64,000 nucleotides of DNA. Origin: Parus major (Eukaryota > Chordata > Aves > Passeriformes > Paridae). The notes below the pieces were generated by a model, which saw nothing but the letters and a program-made list of their open reading frames with translations, had not been told where the DNA came from and did not search any database. A program made the translations under genes and the position numbers. The stretch spans positions 26,917,277 to 26,981,276 of the forward strand of contig NC_031771.1 of NCBI RefSeq assembly GCF_001522545.3, read 5' to 3'. Below, piece after piece: positions 24,368 to 37,600 of this stretch; the first letter of the stretch is position 1; each line of letters starts with the position of its first letter.

Positions 24368-27155
24368 CTGTTTTTTTACAACAGCAACAAAAAAAAAAGA
24401 TCTCAAGATGTGACACATTCATTCAGAAAAAAACATTACAAATGTAGTTATGAAATTCCTAACATATATGGTCACCTCTATTGAACACATGACAGAATTC
24501 CAGCAAGCTCGCTGTTGTGTCCTTTTTCTCCCTACCATCACCCCAACATGCTAATTACTGAATAAATCTTGGATAGCTAAGCTTTCACCAACCACCACTA
24601 CACTGGCAAATTCCTAAAACTAAGCCAATTTACTAGTAAAGGAATAGAGACCAATTGTCTGCATGATGTTTCCTCCTCAGCATGTGACAGTGAAACAGCC
24701 ATGTCAGAAGAGACACTTGTCCCTCATCTGGCAGTGGCTACATCCACCCTCCCATCAAAATCCACATCCGGCCACAGCTGTAGCAATTTCTGTACCTGAC
24801 TGACACACAGGCAAAACACTCCTTCTAATGCAGGAAACCCCCTCCCCTCAGCTGCTATTCTATCAAAAATAAACAAATAATGAGACTTATTGAGATGACA
24901 AGAACAACTGGCCTGGCCACCTCCACATCAAACATGAAATGTCCTTGGAAATCCATAGTCATTGTTTCAATGTTCTAGGAACATACTCATAATTCTCCGT
25001 TACATCTAATTTTCACTAGAATTTAAATCCAGTTTTGCATGGACTTTTCAGTAGTGACATCATTCAATCTTGTTATCCCAAACTTGTGCTATCATAAGAA
25101 TGCATCAACTGTGGCTCTCCAAACTAGTGCTTTTTAATTTTTATTTTCTAGGAGAAGCAAACATTAACTAATGTTTACAGACATGCATCTTGAACATAAA
25201 GATTTCAAAGGTGCTTTACTTTCAGCACAACGCTTAAAAATATCACATTCTGTTTACAGAGAAAACAGACAGTGACGGAAGAAATACATTTCCAGATGAA
25301 ACAGAGCAAACTGAAATGCTCTAGTGTAGCATCAAACAAATAATTAAGTTTAAGGTACACCACCCTAGTGTACCTCACCAGGAGGAACATGTGAAAAAAC
25401 CGGAGATGATCATTCTTAGGAAGTGCACTTGAAGAAAAAACAGGGTAATAGTCTTCAAATATGTCAATAATAAAGGGGTTGGCTTTGTCTTATGTCTACT
25501 CTTACTAGACTAAGAAGTACTAAGTTGAAAACATTTCAGCAAAAATTCAGATAAATATAAATAAAAACTTTTCAACTGCGAAGACTTTCGCAGACTTTTG
25601 AGAGAGTTTGCAGAATCACTGTCCCTGATGGATTTTAAGGACAGTACAAATTTCTGTCAGATTTTGGCACAATCAATCCCCCTCCTGCACTGGAGGACAG
25701 ACCAGTTCATGTCTTTGAGTCACCTCCTACTCTACTTTCTACAATTCTGCAGTATAATAAAAAGTTAAAATGGTAGAAAGTCTTCTCCAAAGCGTGGTTA
25801 ATTAACATCAGTACTTGAAAAGGGAAGTAGAGCAGACCTGTTCAGAACCCCTATTACAGACAGGGCATTGGTACATCTCAAAATACTTCTGCAGTACAAG
25901 CAATGGGTAGAGAATTACTGGTGTCAAAATTATGCTAATATAAGCACTGCTCTTAAGAAGTCCTTAAAGGTTGAACTTCAATTAATGCTTTCTAAGAAAC
26001 AGAAGAAAGGCTTCAGAGGAAAGGAAACAGAAGAAACCACAATGGATCAAATGTCTCAAAAGAAGACTTGTGACACATTCACTGCTATAGAAATTCCACT
26101 CCTGTTTGTGAAGAGTGCTTATGAGACTCTTCAAAGCATCATGTAACCATTTTTCAGCCAAGCTTAATAAAAAAAATGAAAATCCCATTTAAATTTTCTT
26201 TTTTTTCTTTTTTCTTTTTTTTTTTTTTTGAAGGTGATACTGTAGAATATTCACTTCCTCAGCCAAAAAACCCTGTCTGGTTTTAAGATGCTCTTTAAGG
26301 CTAATCTCTCTAGTTTTATGTCATTGAACTAAGAAGGACCTGAAAAATCAAAAGTATGCACTTCAAGCGCCCCTTATCTAAAAAAAATTATTTCAGTGGT
26401 ATGCCATTTGAGGCCTTGAGACATCAGGATAATCAGAGGTTAAAGCCTTCAGAAACTCAGGGATAAAGCTATTTATTAAGGGTACCAACTATTTACACTG
26501 TTTCTGAGGAAAACTGGTATGTGCTACACTGTCTATGCACCATCCCAAGACGAGAGACTGCAGCTATTCAGAAGGCAAACTTATAGCAGATGTTTAGCAG
26601 CTGAGAGGTAACTAGAGTAGCTGTGCTCTCCTACCAGCCCTAGAGAAGAACATGTAAATGTACACAGGGAACACCCCACTCTCCTGCACTTGGAATTCCT
26701 AACTGAAGAGCAGGTAAAAACTGCTGCAGAACACAAATATAATCACAAAAAAATAAACAGACTTGGCTTTAAAATGTGTTGAGGCTTGCCTGAAGCATTA
26801 AAATCAAGAGTCTAATGCTTCTACATTAGCAGGATTTTGTTCATTGAGTTTTGGAAAACTGTATGATGAGAAACAAAATGGAATGTCAGCTTGGATCACA
26901 AGCAGTAGTTTATCAACTCCCAACACCTGGTGATCAATAGTAAATCAGAACTGAGTGTTTTATACCGGTATAATGGTGTTCAATTTCTTTTTACCTCAAG
27001 TTTACGACAGTGCCTGGGTTTACTGATGACCTGCTCATTGTAACACAATTACTACTAGGGAGAAATCCTAAGATATCTAGCCCTTGTTCTTGTGGTAGGA
27101 ACTTGTTAATGTTCCAAAATACACATAGACACTTGAAAAAAATTATAAAATGTAC
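24368..27155 (-). other. DCHS2: DCHS2 intron, nothing else seen
   Basis: The intron runs from donor GTACATT at 27155 to the acceptor at 24368. A long pyrimidine tract lies at about 26198-26230 on the plus strand. I see no repeat family and no further exon. Confidence 0.75.
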
Positions 27156-27263
27156 CTGTAGCAGAATGTATGGAGAATATTTCCTGATCACCGAAGATGC
27201 TGTATTTTATGTCTTCTCCTGTAAATCTGTGTTCATAAGCTTCTACTGTTAGAACTGATGTAC
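27156..27263 (-). CDS. DCHS2: DCHS2 short exon: first half of a degenerate EC repeat
   Basis: The exon is 108 bp, phase 1 to phase 1, with acceptor ATTACTTCCATAG and donor GTACAT. It encodes TSVLTVEAYEHRFTGEDI, then KYSIFGDQEIFSIHSATG. It bridges PENSAAG of the upstream exon and TITVKEP of the downstream exon and completes an otherwise half-missing repeat. The usual AxDxDxG calcium motif is replaced by EAYEHRFTG, so this repeat lacks the central aspartates. It was found by searching for the missing half-repeat; no long open frame marks it. Confidence 0.88.
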
Positions 27264-30200
27264 CTATGGAAGTAATGCGACATTTTCATCATGCCCACTC
27301 TAGAAGGTTTTGTTCTAATTTTATAGTACTGGTATTAACAGCAGATGCACAACTATGTACTAGGTTAGGTGCTCATCCATTAGTTTAGTAGACAGAGTAA
27401 TCCTCCATGATTTTTCCTACATTACAAATTCATAGACAAAGATCTGTCTACCCCTCCTTCCTCAGTAAATTACACATCTGATAACAACCTTACCTGCCTG
27501 AATAAAATGATGAGATTTAACTTTTCCTAATTGCAAACTCACAGGACTCATTGGAGTGCTCTCTTACCTGAAGTCATAACTATTTTTTTTGGTTTTGGTG
27601 CATCATGTCACCCACAAATGAACAGAAAGAGTTTATTTTTTTCTCCATTTATCAGGATTCAATTTGAGTTTTTGAACAGTACCTTAAATTAAATATCCTT
27701 CAGAATTTTAATTAGCCACCTTTAGACAAAGAGAAAGAAAAGATTAAACTATGTGCAGAGCTATGTGTCAATTCACATGGAATCCAAATTCCATTAAAAG
27801 ACCAATAATTTAATATAGAATGCAGGAGAAATGAAATAAAAATTCTGTTTAGAATAAAATAAAAGGGAAAGCATGGAACTGAATAAATTATCCTGCTCAG
27901 AATCATCACATTTAACAAAAATATAGCAAGTTTAAAAGGTATTATCAAAACCTCCAAATAATTATTCTTTTCAAGTGACCTAGGAAATTGTCTAGCATAT
28001 ATGGCCATTGATTTTAATTTTTTTAATTATTTAATTAAATTGTAATTGATTCCATGCAACTGTGATGGAATGAGGCAACCTGAGCTCTTTCAAACAGCAC
28101 TAGAGGCAACTAGTTATTTTATTATATCACAAGGGACATACTGCTCATACTCAGTCTCCTGGATGCCACAGGAAAATACTTTAGTATAAAAAATGAGAGG
28201 AAACATTACTATTGCAATGATCTGATGCTTTTTTATTTTAGCAGTTACATATTACTTTTTAAAAACCAGAATTTTTCTACTAAGGGTTTGCTATTTTCTC
28301 TCAAACTCTGTCAGTCAGAAGCAAAAGTATGCCAATTTTGACATGTGATTTTCTATACTTGTCAATACTTGCAAGATATGTACTAGAAAAGCTCTGGAAT
28401 CAACATCCATCTGTCCTGTATGTAAAGACAGTTCTATGAATGCTGAGCTACAGTTTTTTAGGAACTAAAATAAGGGGCTGTAGATTGAATTTTCATTGCC
28501 AAGCAACTTCTATTTGCTACAGAGAACTGCAAGGACAATCATTCACAACATCCTCAAAGCAAAGTTAATGACAAGAAAAAAAACCCCAAGGTCTGAAGAA
28601 TATCCCTACTTACCTTTTAACAGTGTCTGCATCTTTTTGTTTGTTTGCCTGGGCGTTTAAGAAGAAAAACTACCAGAAATAAAGGATGCAGCAGCATTTC
28701 TACTTGTATCCTTGTTTTTTGGAGGTTAGGTTAATAAACTCTTGTTCTGAGTCCTCATATCCTAATCCTTTAAGCTCCACATTTTTCATGCAGATAGAAT
28801 TGTTTACAACTTCTTTTTAGCAGAGAACAAATCTCTTGTGTTCTGATACCTTTCACAGAAAACTATTCCTCCAAACAGTGAGTTTTTGCAGTTCATTGTC
28901 AAAAAAATATGACCGAAGTGTAGTCTGTTGTGACATAAACAGGCCCTATACAGATAAAGAGCAACAGAAAATGTCCATCTGCTAAAACTCGCCATTTCAA
29001 TCATGTAATTCACATGTGGCCTCAAGCAGAGGTCACATTATGTAGCTCTTAACAAAGAAAAATCAGGGAAAGGGAGCTTTGTCTCTGCAAAACACATCGA
29101 GACTGAGATCACCACTGAAGATAGAGCAAGGCAGCAGGGAGATCAGGTGCAAAGCAGAAAGCAGTCAGATTGGCTTGAAATACTTGAAATTGACCTCTGA
29201 ATTAGTTAAAAATATTGAAGGCATAAAGAGTGATGTAAAATATGTAAATCTAGGGGTTTTTTCAGTTTGATCACAGACAGTCTCACTGCATATGGAAGTA
29301 TCTCAAACTGTTTTATACAGTGTAGATCCCAACATTATGCCTGCAGACTCAAAACTAAAACATGTCAGAGTGAACAGAATTTGCCTACCTGGCCAAATCA
29401 GCTCCAAAACATTTGCTGAATTCTGTGTTAGGACATATATGTTTTATACACATGAGGTTTTTTTATACATATGTCCTAACACCAGCACCACACTGAGCTT
29501 CTGTATCACAGCAGCATTTTCTTCTTTCTTCAGTACCCACTGTAGCAGTCTCTTTTCCCTGTCCTCTGCCATCTGACCTGTGTTCACTCCTGCCACTATT
29601 TCTTCAGACCTCTTAATTGCCATGAAAGGAAAAGCAGAGCACAGAGACTGATTCAAGAACCACCTGGACACAATCCTGTGCCATGTGCTCTGTGATGACC
29701 CTGCTTGAGCAGGGAGGTGGGACCAGGTGACCCTTTTGGTCCCTTCCAGCCTCACCCGTTTTGTGATTCTGTGATTTCAAGAATGAAGGGCTACGTATTT
29801 GATATCTAATAAAAAAAGAAAATAAAGGAGTCAAGGAGTTTTATCAGTGAATCTGTTTCCAAGGAACTGTTATGCAAACAACCATTCAACTAAAAGCTGG
29901 GTAAGTAATAAAGGTTTCTTACCCTCTGAAGAGCACAGTGATCACTTGATTGTTTATTGATTAGCTTCTAAGTGCCTGCTGTAATACAGTTTATAATATT
30001 TAAAGACATTAAATATTAAATATTAAACAAAAAAAGTAGAAAAATGGGGTTTTCTGAAGGTTATTAAACTTGGAGGTCAAACACTTAAAGAAAAATGTGA
30101 CCACAAGGACCAGTTCTTGAGGCACTTACCCATTTGATGGGTTTAGACTAAATTAAAACAAAGGACTCTTGGCTTTGGTTTTTTTGTTGTTTATATTATT

Positions 30201-31967
30201 CACATTTTTTATTCTTTTTAAAATAAACGTAGTGTTTTTCCCCTCCATCAGTTAAGGCAGAAATAAAACTATGAAGAGAAGCCACATTTATTAATACCAG
30301 TTCTACAAATAATCAGTATGTAATATAAATCTTCCCTGGACTGAATACACTGGTACTATTCACATTTGTAGGGGTCCCAGGATCACTTCTATCCTATAAG
30401 CTAACTTCTATGAGAATTTTAATTACAATCAGGCTTTTCTTCCCCACTGAAATGTAAAATATTTGATATTTATTTATGCTTATGAAAAAAGGAAAATAGT
30501 ATAAACATAGACAAACAGTATTAGTATTTGGTAAAATCTCTTATATTCTTAAAAGAATTTGATCTTCTTAGCAAATATAAGTATTATTAAACACAAACTA
30601 ACATTTTGTGATCAAACCCTCCTGTTTACCCTGAAGCTTTGCTAAATTTCCTTTAATCAAAACAACTTAAATTGAATCTTAATTACATTTCTATAGATTG
30701 AATGGCAAAACACAATGGCATTCTGATACCATGGTTCCTTGGGGCATTTCTGTAATTTAAGGCTGGCTTTTCTAGCCTGATCCAGGAACACATCTACACT
30801 TAAAAAAAATCTAGGATCAGAGCAGTTTATCTACTGCCATGCATCTCTCATCTTTATTTTCTTTCATTAAATGTAAGAATTTGAAAATTTGGCTTGTAGT
30901 CCCAAACAAGCACAGAGGAAAGAATGGCTGAATAACCACAGCAGTAATTACTGCAACAGCCATCTTCACCCTTCATTCTCTCTTCTGTTTGCAATCATCC
31001 AAGAATATTGATTGATTTTCCAAAATTACTAACACATTTCTTATTTACTGATTCATAATCCAATACACAGGCTGTTACTCAAGATCTATGAATTCCCCAG
31101 TGTCACAAAATCCTTAGGATATAAAGGAATACTGCTTTTGTTTTACTGAGAGAAGTTTGAATTGTTCAAGGTTCAAGGTGAATCTCATGACCTGTTTGAA
31201 TTGAGAATATAGTGCAAGTCAAATCTCTAAATGCGTCTGGCCAATTAAATAGTGAGAATCGTGGACAGAAATATGTGAAAGGCGTTCCTAACCAGGACAA
31301 AATCAATCCCTGATGCAGGAGAAGATACCACATTTAATTGGCTGGAGGAATAACTACCAAGGTTCTTTGAATGATAAAAAATAGAGCAGTAATTCTCATC
31401 AATACCCAGAATGAATCCAAATAAATCTGTAAGCACCTTGTGACTGAAGCTGGTTTGTCTATAGGTAGCATTCCATAATGCAGTCTCTACCTAGAGAGAG
31501 ACTGTACAAGCCTGTCCAAGTGACCATGTACCAATAGCCTCTGACCTTCTCTATCCCATCCTACTCCTCTTTTTCCTTCTTCTGCAAGGCCCAAAACTTC
31601 AGTAAGGTATTTCTGAAAGCTACTACAGTTTGTGAAGGGTATTGTGAAAAGAAGAAACGCCAGGTTGCAACTGGTTCCCAACACGCAACTTATCTGAGCT
31701 TGTGTGCACTGCCCAGTGAAACAGCAAGTAAATGCTGTCCACCCATCATTAAAGCGATTTTGCTAAATGAATGAACCCACTGATGATTAGACAATGCCTC
31801 CTCCATCACATCTTTCTCATGCTGATGGACTGGAAAGGGGCAAACGGGTATTGACTACACCCACATTAACTTCTCCCTGCTACTGCACAGAAAATAAGTT
31901 TCCCTATACATTACATCATTCCAAAAGGAAGGGAGATTGGTGACTCCAAGAAGGATTTCACACTCAC
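27264..31967 (-). other. DCHS2: DCHS2 intron with a CR1 3' end
   Basis: The intron runs from donor GTGAGTGTG at 31967 to the acceptor at 27264. A CR1 remnant lies at about 29646-29778. The rest is AT-rich. Several good-looking donors (near 27545, 28605 and 30125 on the minus strand) have stops or no cadherin sequence upstream. Confidence 0.75.
29646..29778 (+). mobile_element. CR1 LINE 3' end (short remnant)
   Basis: The sequence has the typical CR1 3' terminus: GGGACCAGGTGACC, TGGTCCCTTCCAGCCTC and TTTTGTGATTCTGTGATT, with the octamer tail. Only the last hundred-odd bases remain. Confidence 0.85.
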
Positions 31968-32825
31968 CTGCTGCACTGTTCTCAGGCACACTTGCTTCGT
32001 ACAGGCTGCAGCTGAATGAGATCACCTCCTCTTGCTCTTCTGTAAAGATAATGACCACAGCTGTAGCTGTTCGAGGTGCGACACCTTGATCTGAAGCTGT
32101 CACTAGCAGCTGGGTACTGAAGTCCTTGGTAGCCAAGGGCTCCCGAAGAATGATGTCACCTGTCTTCATATCGATCTGAAACATAGCTTCTGCCATCACC
32201 AAATTAAAAACAATAGCTCCATTTGATCCCAGATCCACATCCTCTGCTCTCACAGTGGCTACTGTCTCATTCACAGCAGTTTCAGCAGGAACAAAGACCC
32301 TGACAGGATTCTGCAAAAAAATGGGATCGTTGTCATTGACATCATCAACATGCACCACAACACTGACAGTGGTGCTCCTTGGAAAATGTGTGCTACGGTC
32401 ACTTGCCACAGCCCTAAATGTGTACTGGGACTTGGTCTCCCGGTCCAGTGCCTTTGTAGTAACGATGGATCCCGTGACACTGTCAATCGCAAATGCTCCA
32501 TAGGTGTCATCAATGAGGGAGTACGTAACTTCACCATTTAGGCCAGCATCTTCATCAGAAGCAGAGAGGTCCAGGATGGCTGAGCCTTCCTCCAGGTCTT
32601 CTGTCACAGAGATTTGATAGCGGGTCTTTGCAAACAATGGGCTGTGGTCATTTTCATCCAATACTGTTAGATAGAGCTGTGCAGTGGAGCTTCTCGAGGG
32701 ACTGCCTAGGTCATGGCACTCAATTACAAGAGTGAAATTGCTGATATCTTCTCTGTCTAAGCTACGAGTGCACAGCAGCTTTCCCGACGTGTTATTTACT
32801 GTGAAGTACTCTCCAACATTTCCAC
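31968..32825 (-). CDS. DCHS2: DCHS2 exon: nearly three EC repeats
   Basis: The exon is 858 bp, phase 1 to phase 1. It begins after acceptor GTGTTTGAAAG, completing GGNVGEYFTVNNTSG, and carries two strong linkers (LDENDHSPLF and VDDVNDNDPIF). It ends with SVPENSAAG at donor GTGAGTG. The last linker in the exon, FTEEQEEVISF, has no DxNDN motif, and the following short exon has no DxD, so this boundary looks calcium-free. An upstream in-frame ATG at 32928 is in the intron and is not a start. Confidence 0.95.
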
Positions 32826-34046
32826 CTTTCAAACACATAAAAAAAATGAAATGATCACAACTACTTTTAAAAAAAAACCCCTTGTGAATGCTCAATGCTA
32901 ATTGCAATAACAAGGTCCAATTGCTCATACAACTGGTGTGCTCACCTTCCTTTCATATATTTTGTTTCTCATACAAACTAAAACCTGTATTTCATTTAAA
33001 TCAGTGAGTGGCAATGAGAGCAAATGCAGAATTCAATTTACAGACTGGCTATTTGGACAAATGCATCTCTTTTTTTCCCAAACCAGCCCACCTTATAAAA
33101 GCTCATGCATCTATGCAGCTACGTGAAGTGACCTCTTCCCAACCTTAGTTACAAATTCTACAAATCTATAAAGCATTGCTGTCAGTTGTAATTGCTTGCT
33201 TCTCGTTCTCTTTTACAAACCTATCTCTTGGAATTCAAGAGTTGGGCAAGGTCGTGATTTGGGGGCACTGGGAATAAATATAAAGCAGTCAACTGAAAAG
33301 TCAGCATCTTTAGTAACAGTGAACAGCATACATACTTTATAACATGTAGAAAGACCAAAGGTAACTAAATTATATGTCACAGAAGATCACAACACTAAAA
33401 CCTAGAATGGAATTCATAACTGTTTCTTCAAAGAAAAGTATGTTGGTTTATACCACAGTAGCTCTCTGCCTCCATTTGAGCTATTGCTAAGAGCCACAAA
33501 CCAAAGTAAGCACAGCAAACTTATATGTGCCCAAAGATACTACAGGAGGTCTTGAACAGCTATGGAGCTTACATTGGCATAGTGGACACAGGGAGAGTTT
33601 GGCAAGATGGAAGCCAAGTATGACATTACTAATTGCTGGGTGAAAGAAGCTCTCATGAAATAAAATTCAATAAATAGCATTAAATAAAATTCAATTAATT
33701 CTTGGGTATATTTTCATGGGCATATTTACATACAGACTTCTACAACTATAACAAAAAGGACAAAATTATGCCTTCATGATTAATGTCTCGTTCCAGCATT
33801 TGGTTATTTCGTTTGTTTTTCTCTTCTGCACTATTTCAAATCTAGAAAGCAGAATGAAAGTATGCCTGGGAGATGCTTATTAGTGCTGACAAAAGGGTGA
33901 AAGATCTCTCTTTTCCACATTAAAGAAGCATGTAGACAAGATGGGAGCTAGGGAAGCTTGGTAAAGTCAAAACTAGTCTAAAACTTGGATGCTGCTGTTT
34001 ATATATTCCCTGATTTATACAAACAAAATGATGAAATGTAACTTAC
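32826..34046 (-). other. DCHS2: DCHS2 intron, nothing else seen
   Basis: The donor is GTAAGTT at 34046 and the acceptor at 32826. The intron is AT-rich with no identified repeat. Confidence 0.75.
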
Positions 34047-34256
34047 CAATTATTTTATATCTTAGAGCTCCATTATTGCCAGCATCCATATCTACAGCCT
34101 GGATAATGTAAACAACAGAAGGCTGTTGGTTCTCTGGAATAAAGATCTCAGAGGGAGGAAGAAGAAATGTGGGAGAGTGATCATTTTCATCCAGTACTGT
34201 GCAGATTACTGTCACTGTGCTTGACAGCGATGGGGTTCCACTGTCCCGAACCAAAA
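34047..34256 (-). CDS. DCHS2: DCHS2 exon: repeat end, linker and repeat start
   Basis: The exon is 210 bp, phase 1 to phase 1. It reads LVRDSGTPSLSSTVTV, linker LDENDHSPTF, then the next repeat with IPENQQPSVVYII, DMDAGNNGALRYKII and a split glycine at donor GTAAGT. The acceptor is TTTATTGATCTTAG. A short intron of 243 bp separates it from the upstream exon. Confidence 0.95.
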
Positions 34257-34499
34257 CTAAGATCAATAAAAAGAAAGCAAGTATCATCCAGTGGTTGTGG
34301 GTACAACAATAGATTTCTTTAATAATATCAGAGTAGGAGAGTTATTTGTGCTATGCAAAAAGCATATGCTCTTCTGTACTGGAAGATCTTCCCACTTGCA
34401 TCTAATTCAGAAGGCATGAAAGAAGTAATGCTGATAGTAACACCTCAGTGACTCTCACTTCCCACTCTAGAGGCATTCATAGATATTTTACACTCCTAC

Positions 34500-34634
34500 C
34501 TTTAATACTGAAAACCTCCTGAGTTTCCCTGTCCAGTGATGCAGCTGTTACAAGTTCTCCACTGACTGAGTTCATCTTGAATTTGTCATAACCAGGTCCT
34601 GGTAAGATTTCATACTGAAGCAAGGAATTCAGCC
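34500..34634 (-). CDS. DCHS2: DCHS2 exon: middle of one EC repeat
   Basis: The exon is 135 bp, phase 1 to phase 1. It reads LNSLLQYEILPGPGYDKFKM, then NSVSGELVTAASLDRETQ and SIK. It continues DQDAG from the upstream exon and passes into VLVRDSG downstream. The acceptor is CTGTTTTAAAG and the donor GTAGGAG. It is found only by joining the half-repeats. Confidence 0.92.
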
Positions 34635-37600
34635 CTTTAAAACAGAATGGAAGTCTCAGTAAAACACAGAAATTCTCCTCACATTCAGGTGTATTTATTT
34701 GTCTCTTTCTTCTCCCTCCAAGTTCTTCTGAATGACAATTCCATACAGTTCCTGATTAGACCTACTAAATGTATATAGTGAAGGAATATTAGCCTTCCCA
34801 TCTTTCTCTAGGAAATAGGCTAAAACTGTACAAGCTTTTAGAAACCTTTCTTTCAAAGTTGCCCATCTTAGCTGAACAGGAAATGAGACTGAACATTCTT
34901 ACCTATTATGGTTGTAAGATAATTCCTTCTAGTTTCAACATCCTCCCAAGGAAAGTATAATGTCATCTCCATCACACTTATTACCTTTAGTGAGCTTAAT
35001 CCTATGTTATACCCAAAGGGACTACTGTGCCCTTATTTTTTTGAAAATTTTCCTATATTCCATTCAACCATTCTGTGTTTTTCCCTCCCAGAATTAGTCC
35101 TTCAGTAGGGCCGGGACAGTTGGTATCCCTGGAAAATGACATGACACTTCTAGTCATATGAGAACTCCTATTCAATGTCAAACACTGCCTGCCTGTTCTC
35201 ATCTGCTGCAGTCAAGCACAAGACAATCTGCATTGGAGTTGATGGAGAAACACCCACATGAGAGAAGAAACAGAGCCTACAGTATTTAACATACTACACT
35301 TTATTTGCCTTTGAATAGCTTTATTAAGTGGTTGACAGTGCTACTGAAATCTGATTCAGAGAATTACTTTTGTAAATGCATGCACACCTAAACTAAGTCA
35401 AGGGAGGGACATATTCATACAATACTCAGCAGGAGGAAAAATGACTTACAGAAATACTTTCATCTTTACAGAAGGAAGAAAAATCACATCAGTGAGGACA
35501 GTTAATGTGAATGTCTTCAAAGTCTTAGGTTACTAAGATATATTTCTCTGATCTGCCCATATCAGATAACATTTAACTAAATTTTAAAATTTGCCTGCAT
35601 TTATCCATCCTTTATCACCAATATGCTACAGATGGGGAAAAAAAGAGACAAAACTGCAGGTCTAATACTATTAGCTTCTTGCTTCCTGCAATTGAGCTGC
35701 TTCAACTCAGTGCCTTCAACCCAGTGCCTTCTCTGGCAGGTTCCACAATGGACACTATTCACAACCAGTTCTGAATAAACATGGGTGCCATCCAAGTTGA
35801 CTACTCACACAATGCTGAAGTTAAAAGTTTTAACCCTTAAAGAACACAGATGTGTGACATCTTAACCACATTTATTTACCAAGCATTTACTGACTCCTTT
35901 CCCATATCCAACTGCTAGGAGTGTAAGGTAGCATTAGGGAAAAGCTGCACAGCCTGCCCAAAAGAGGAGGCACAGCACACACACCGCACCACAGCACAGC
36001 AGCTAACACATCTGCACTCAATCCAACCTGCTGTTTAACTTTTCAGTAGCACTGGTCACATTTTAGGGGCTGAAATTACAAACTGAAACAAAAAATGTCC
36101 CCCCTGCCCCAAATCCAGATGCAAGTCACATCTTTATAGGACTTTACAATAATGTCTAATGAATGGCAGTAAGCCTTGTCTCATAACTCCAAGTCAGTGG
36201 TTCCTATTAACCTTTAAAGATTTTTCTCCTAAGGCTCCAGACATAACTACTGAACCACAGAGGTGCACATCAGCTTAAAAAGAGACCTTACTAAATGCTG
36301 GTTCAGTTCTTCTGCTAAAACTTACCTCAAGAAAAACCCTGACCTACCTTAAATAGGCTGTTGGAATCTTTGCTTTCCCATGCTTATTTTTCCAACATGC
36401 ATGTTTTCCAACGTTAACGTATTTTACACTCTACTTAGTGATGTCGAGCTGTCAGATGTCAGCTGGGTGGGGGTGAGGGCATGGAGGGCTCCCTAAAGGC
36501 TCCCAAAGTCAAGCAACATAGAGATGTAGTAAGTGGAGGTGTAGTAATGTGCAGGGGGGAGGTAGCTGAACAAAAGGTTTCAGGGATATTCATGTGAAAG
36601 AAAACCGTTCCAAAGTCAGAAATTCTACTTGTGATTTCCCCCAAAAAGACCCCCTACCAGTCACAGAGAATAAAGTAGAAAGGAAAAATAAAACAAAAGG
36701 TTGATAACAACTGGTTCCTCCCAGTGGTGACTCAGGGAACATATGAAGTGAATAAAAAAGTATGATGAGAGAAAGTGCTCCACTGACACTATGCAAATAT
36801 TACTGGGATGTGAACTGCAATTTGAAGAGTGTAAAAATAAATATATGATGTGAAAGCAAAAAAAGAACACCTTGACAGGAGTCATCTTATTCAAAAATTG
36901 TCTTCCAATAACATAAGAAAAGTGAGTAGCATTATATTTATATGATTCCTATATAAATCACATTTTCTTACATTATGAACATCATTTCAATATTAATTTG
37001 AAACAAGACTATTACACACCAATGCCATGGGGCCAAGTCATGCAAATGTGAGAAAAAGACTCAACAGAAGGACTGTGGTTACTGGAAATTGTACTTAAAA
37101 ATAATAGCAGGAAGGAACCATCAGCCACAACAGTGCTCCAGCCCAAAGTGTCTGCACAGGCAGGCACACACTGTGCCACCCAGTATACTTGGAATGCCCT
37201 TCCTCTCCACCCTGCCAAGCCACCCCGACGCCCTCCCACTAACTGCTCTGGAAATTTCCTTTCTGCTGTATTTCCCACAAGATGTGAAAAAATGTAAGGG
37301 ATGGAAAAGGAAGGAGAAGAATTCAAGCAAATTCTCAGTTGTCTCCTTTATCTTCCAAACCTTTCTTCAAGTATCACCTTTTTTGTGACACACAAAAGAA
37401 AGAAAATATTTGGAAGAGTGAGATACAGAGGCAGACTGCAGTACAGCTCAGCTGTTATGGAGATCATAACAGACAGGAATACCTACCCATTCCTAATTTC
37501 TAAATACTTTACATACTTGTGGGGAAATGTCTTTTCTATATAATACCTCTATTGAGCCCACATCAGCCTTTTGTAATCAACATGTGCTCTACATTAAAAT

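Noticed and set aside
26935..26999. Minus-strand sequence with ATTGATCACCAGGT, which resembles an FxID-donor end
   Set aside because: The frame that would give an isoleucine-aspartate motif contains a stop codon just upstream.
28600..28680. Strong donor AAAAGGTAAGTAG on the minus strand
   Set aside because: The upstream sequence has in-frame stops in the required phase and no cadherin residues; the flanking exons join without it.
32826..32928. ATG-started extension upstream of the exon ending at 32825, as a possible alternative start
   Set aside because: The extension is intronic: an AG acceptor at 32826 joins in phase with the exon ending at 34047, and the extra peptide has no cadherin or signal-peptide character that stands up.
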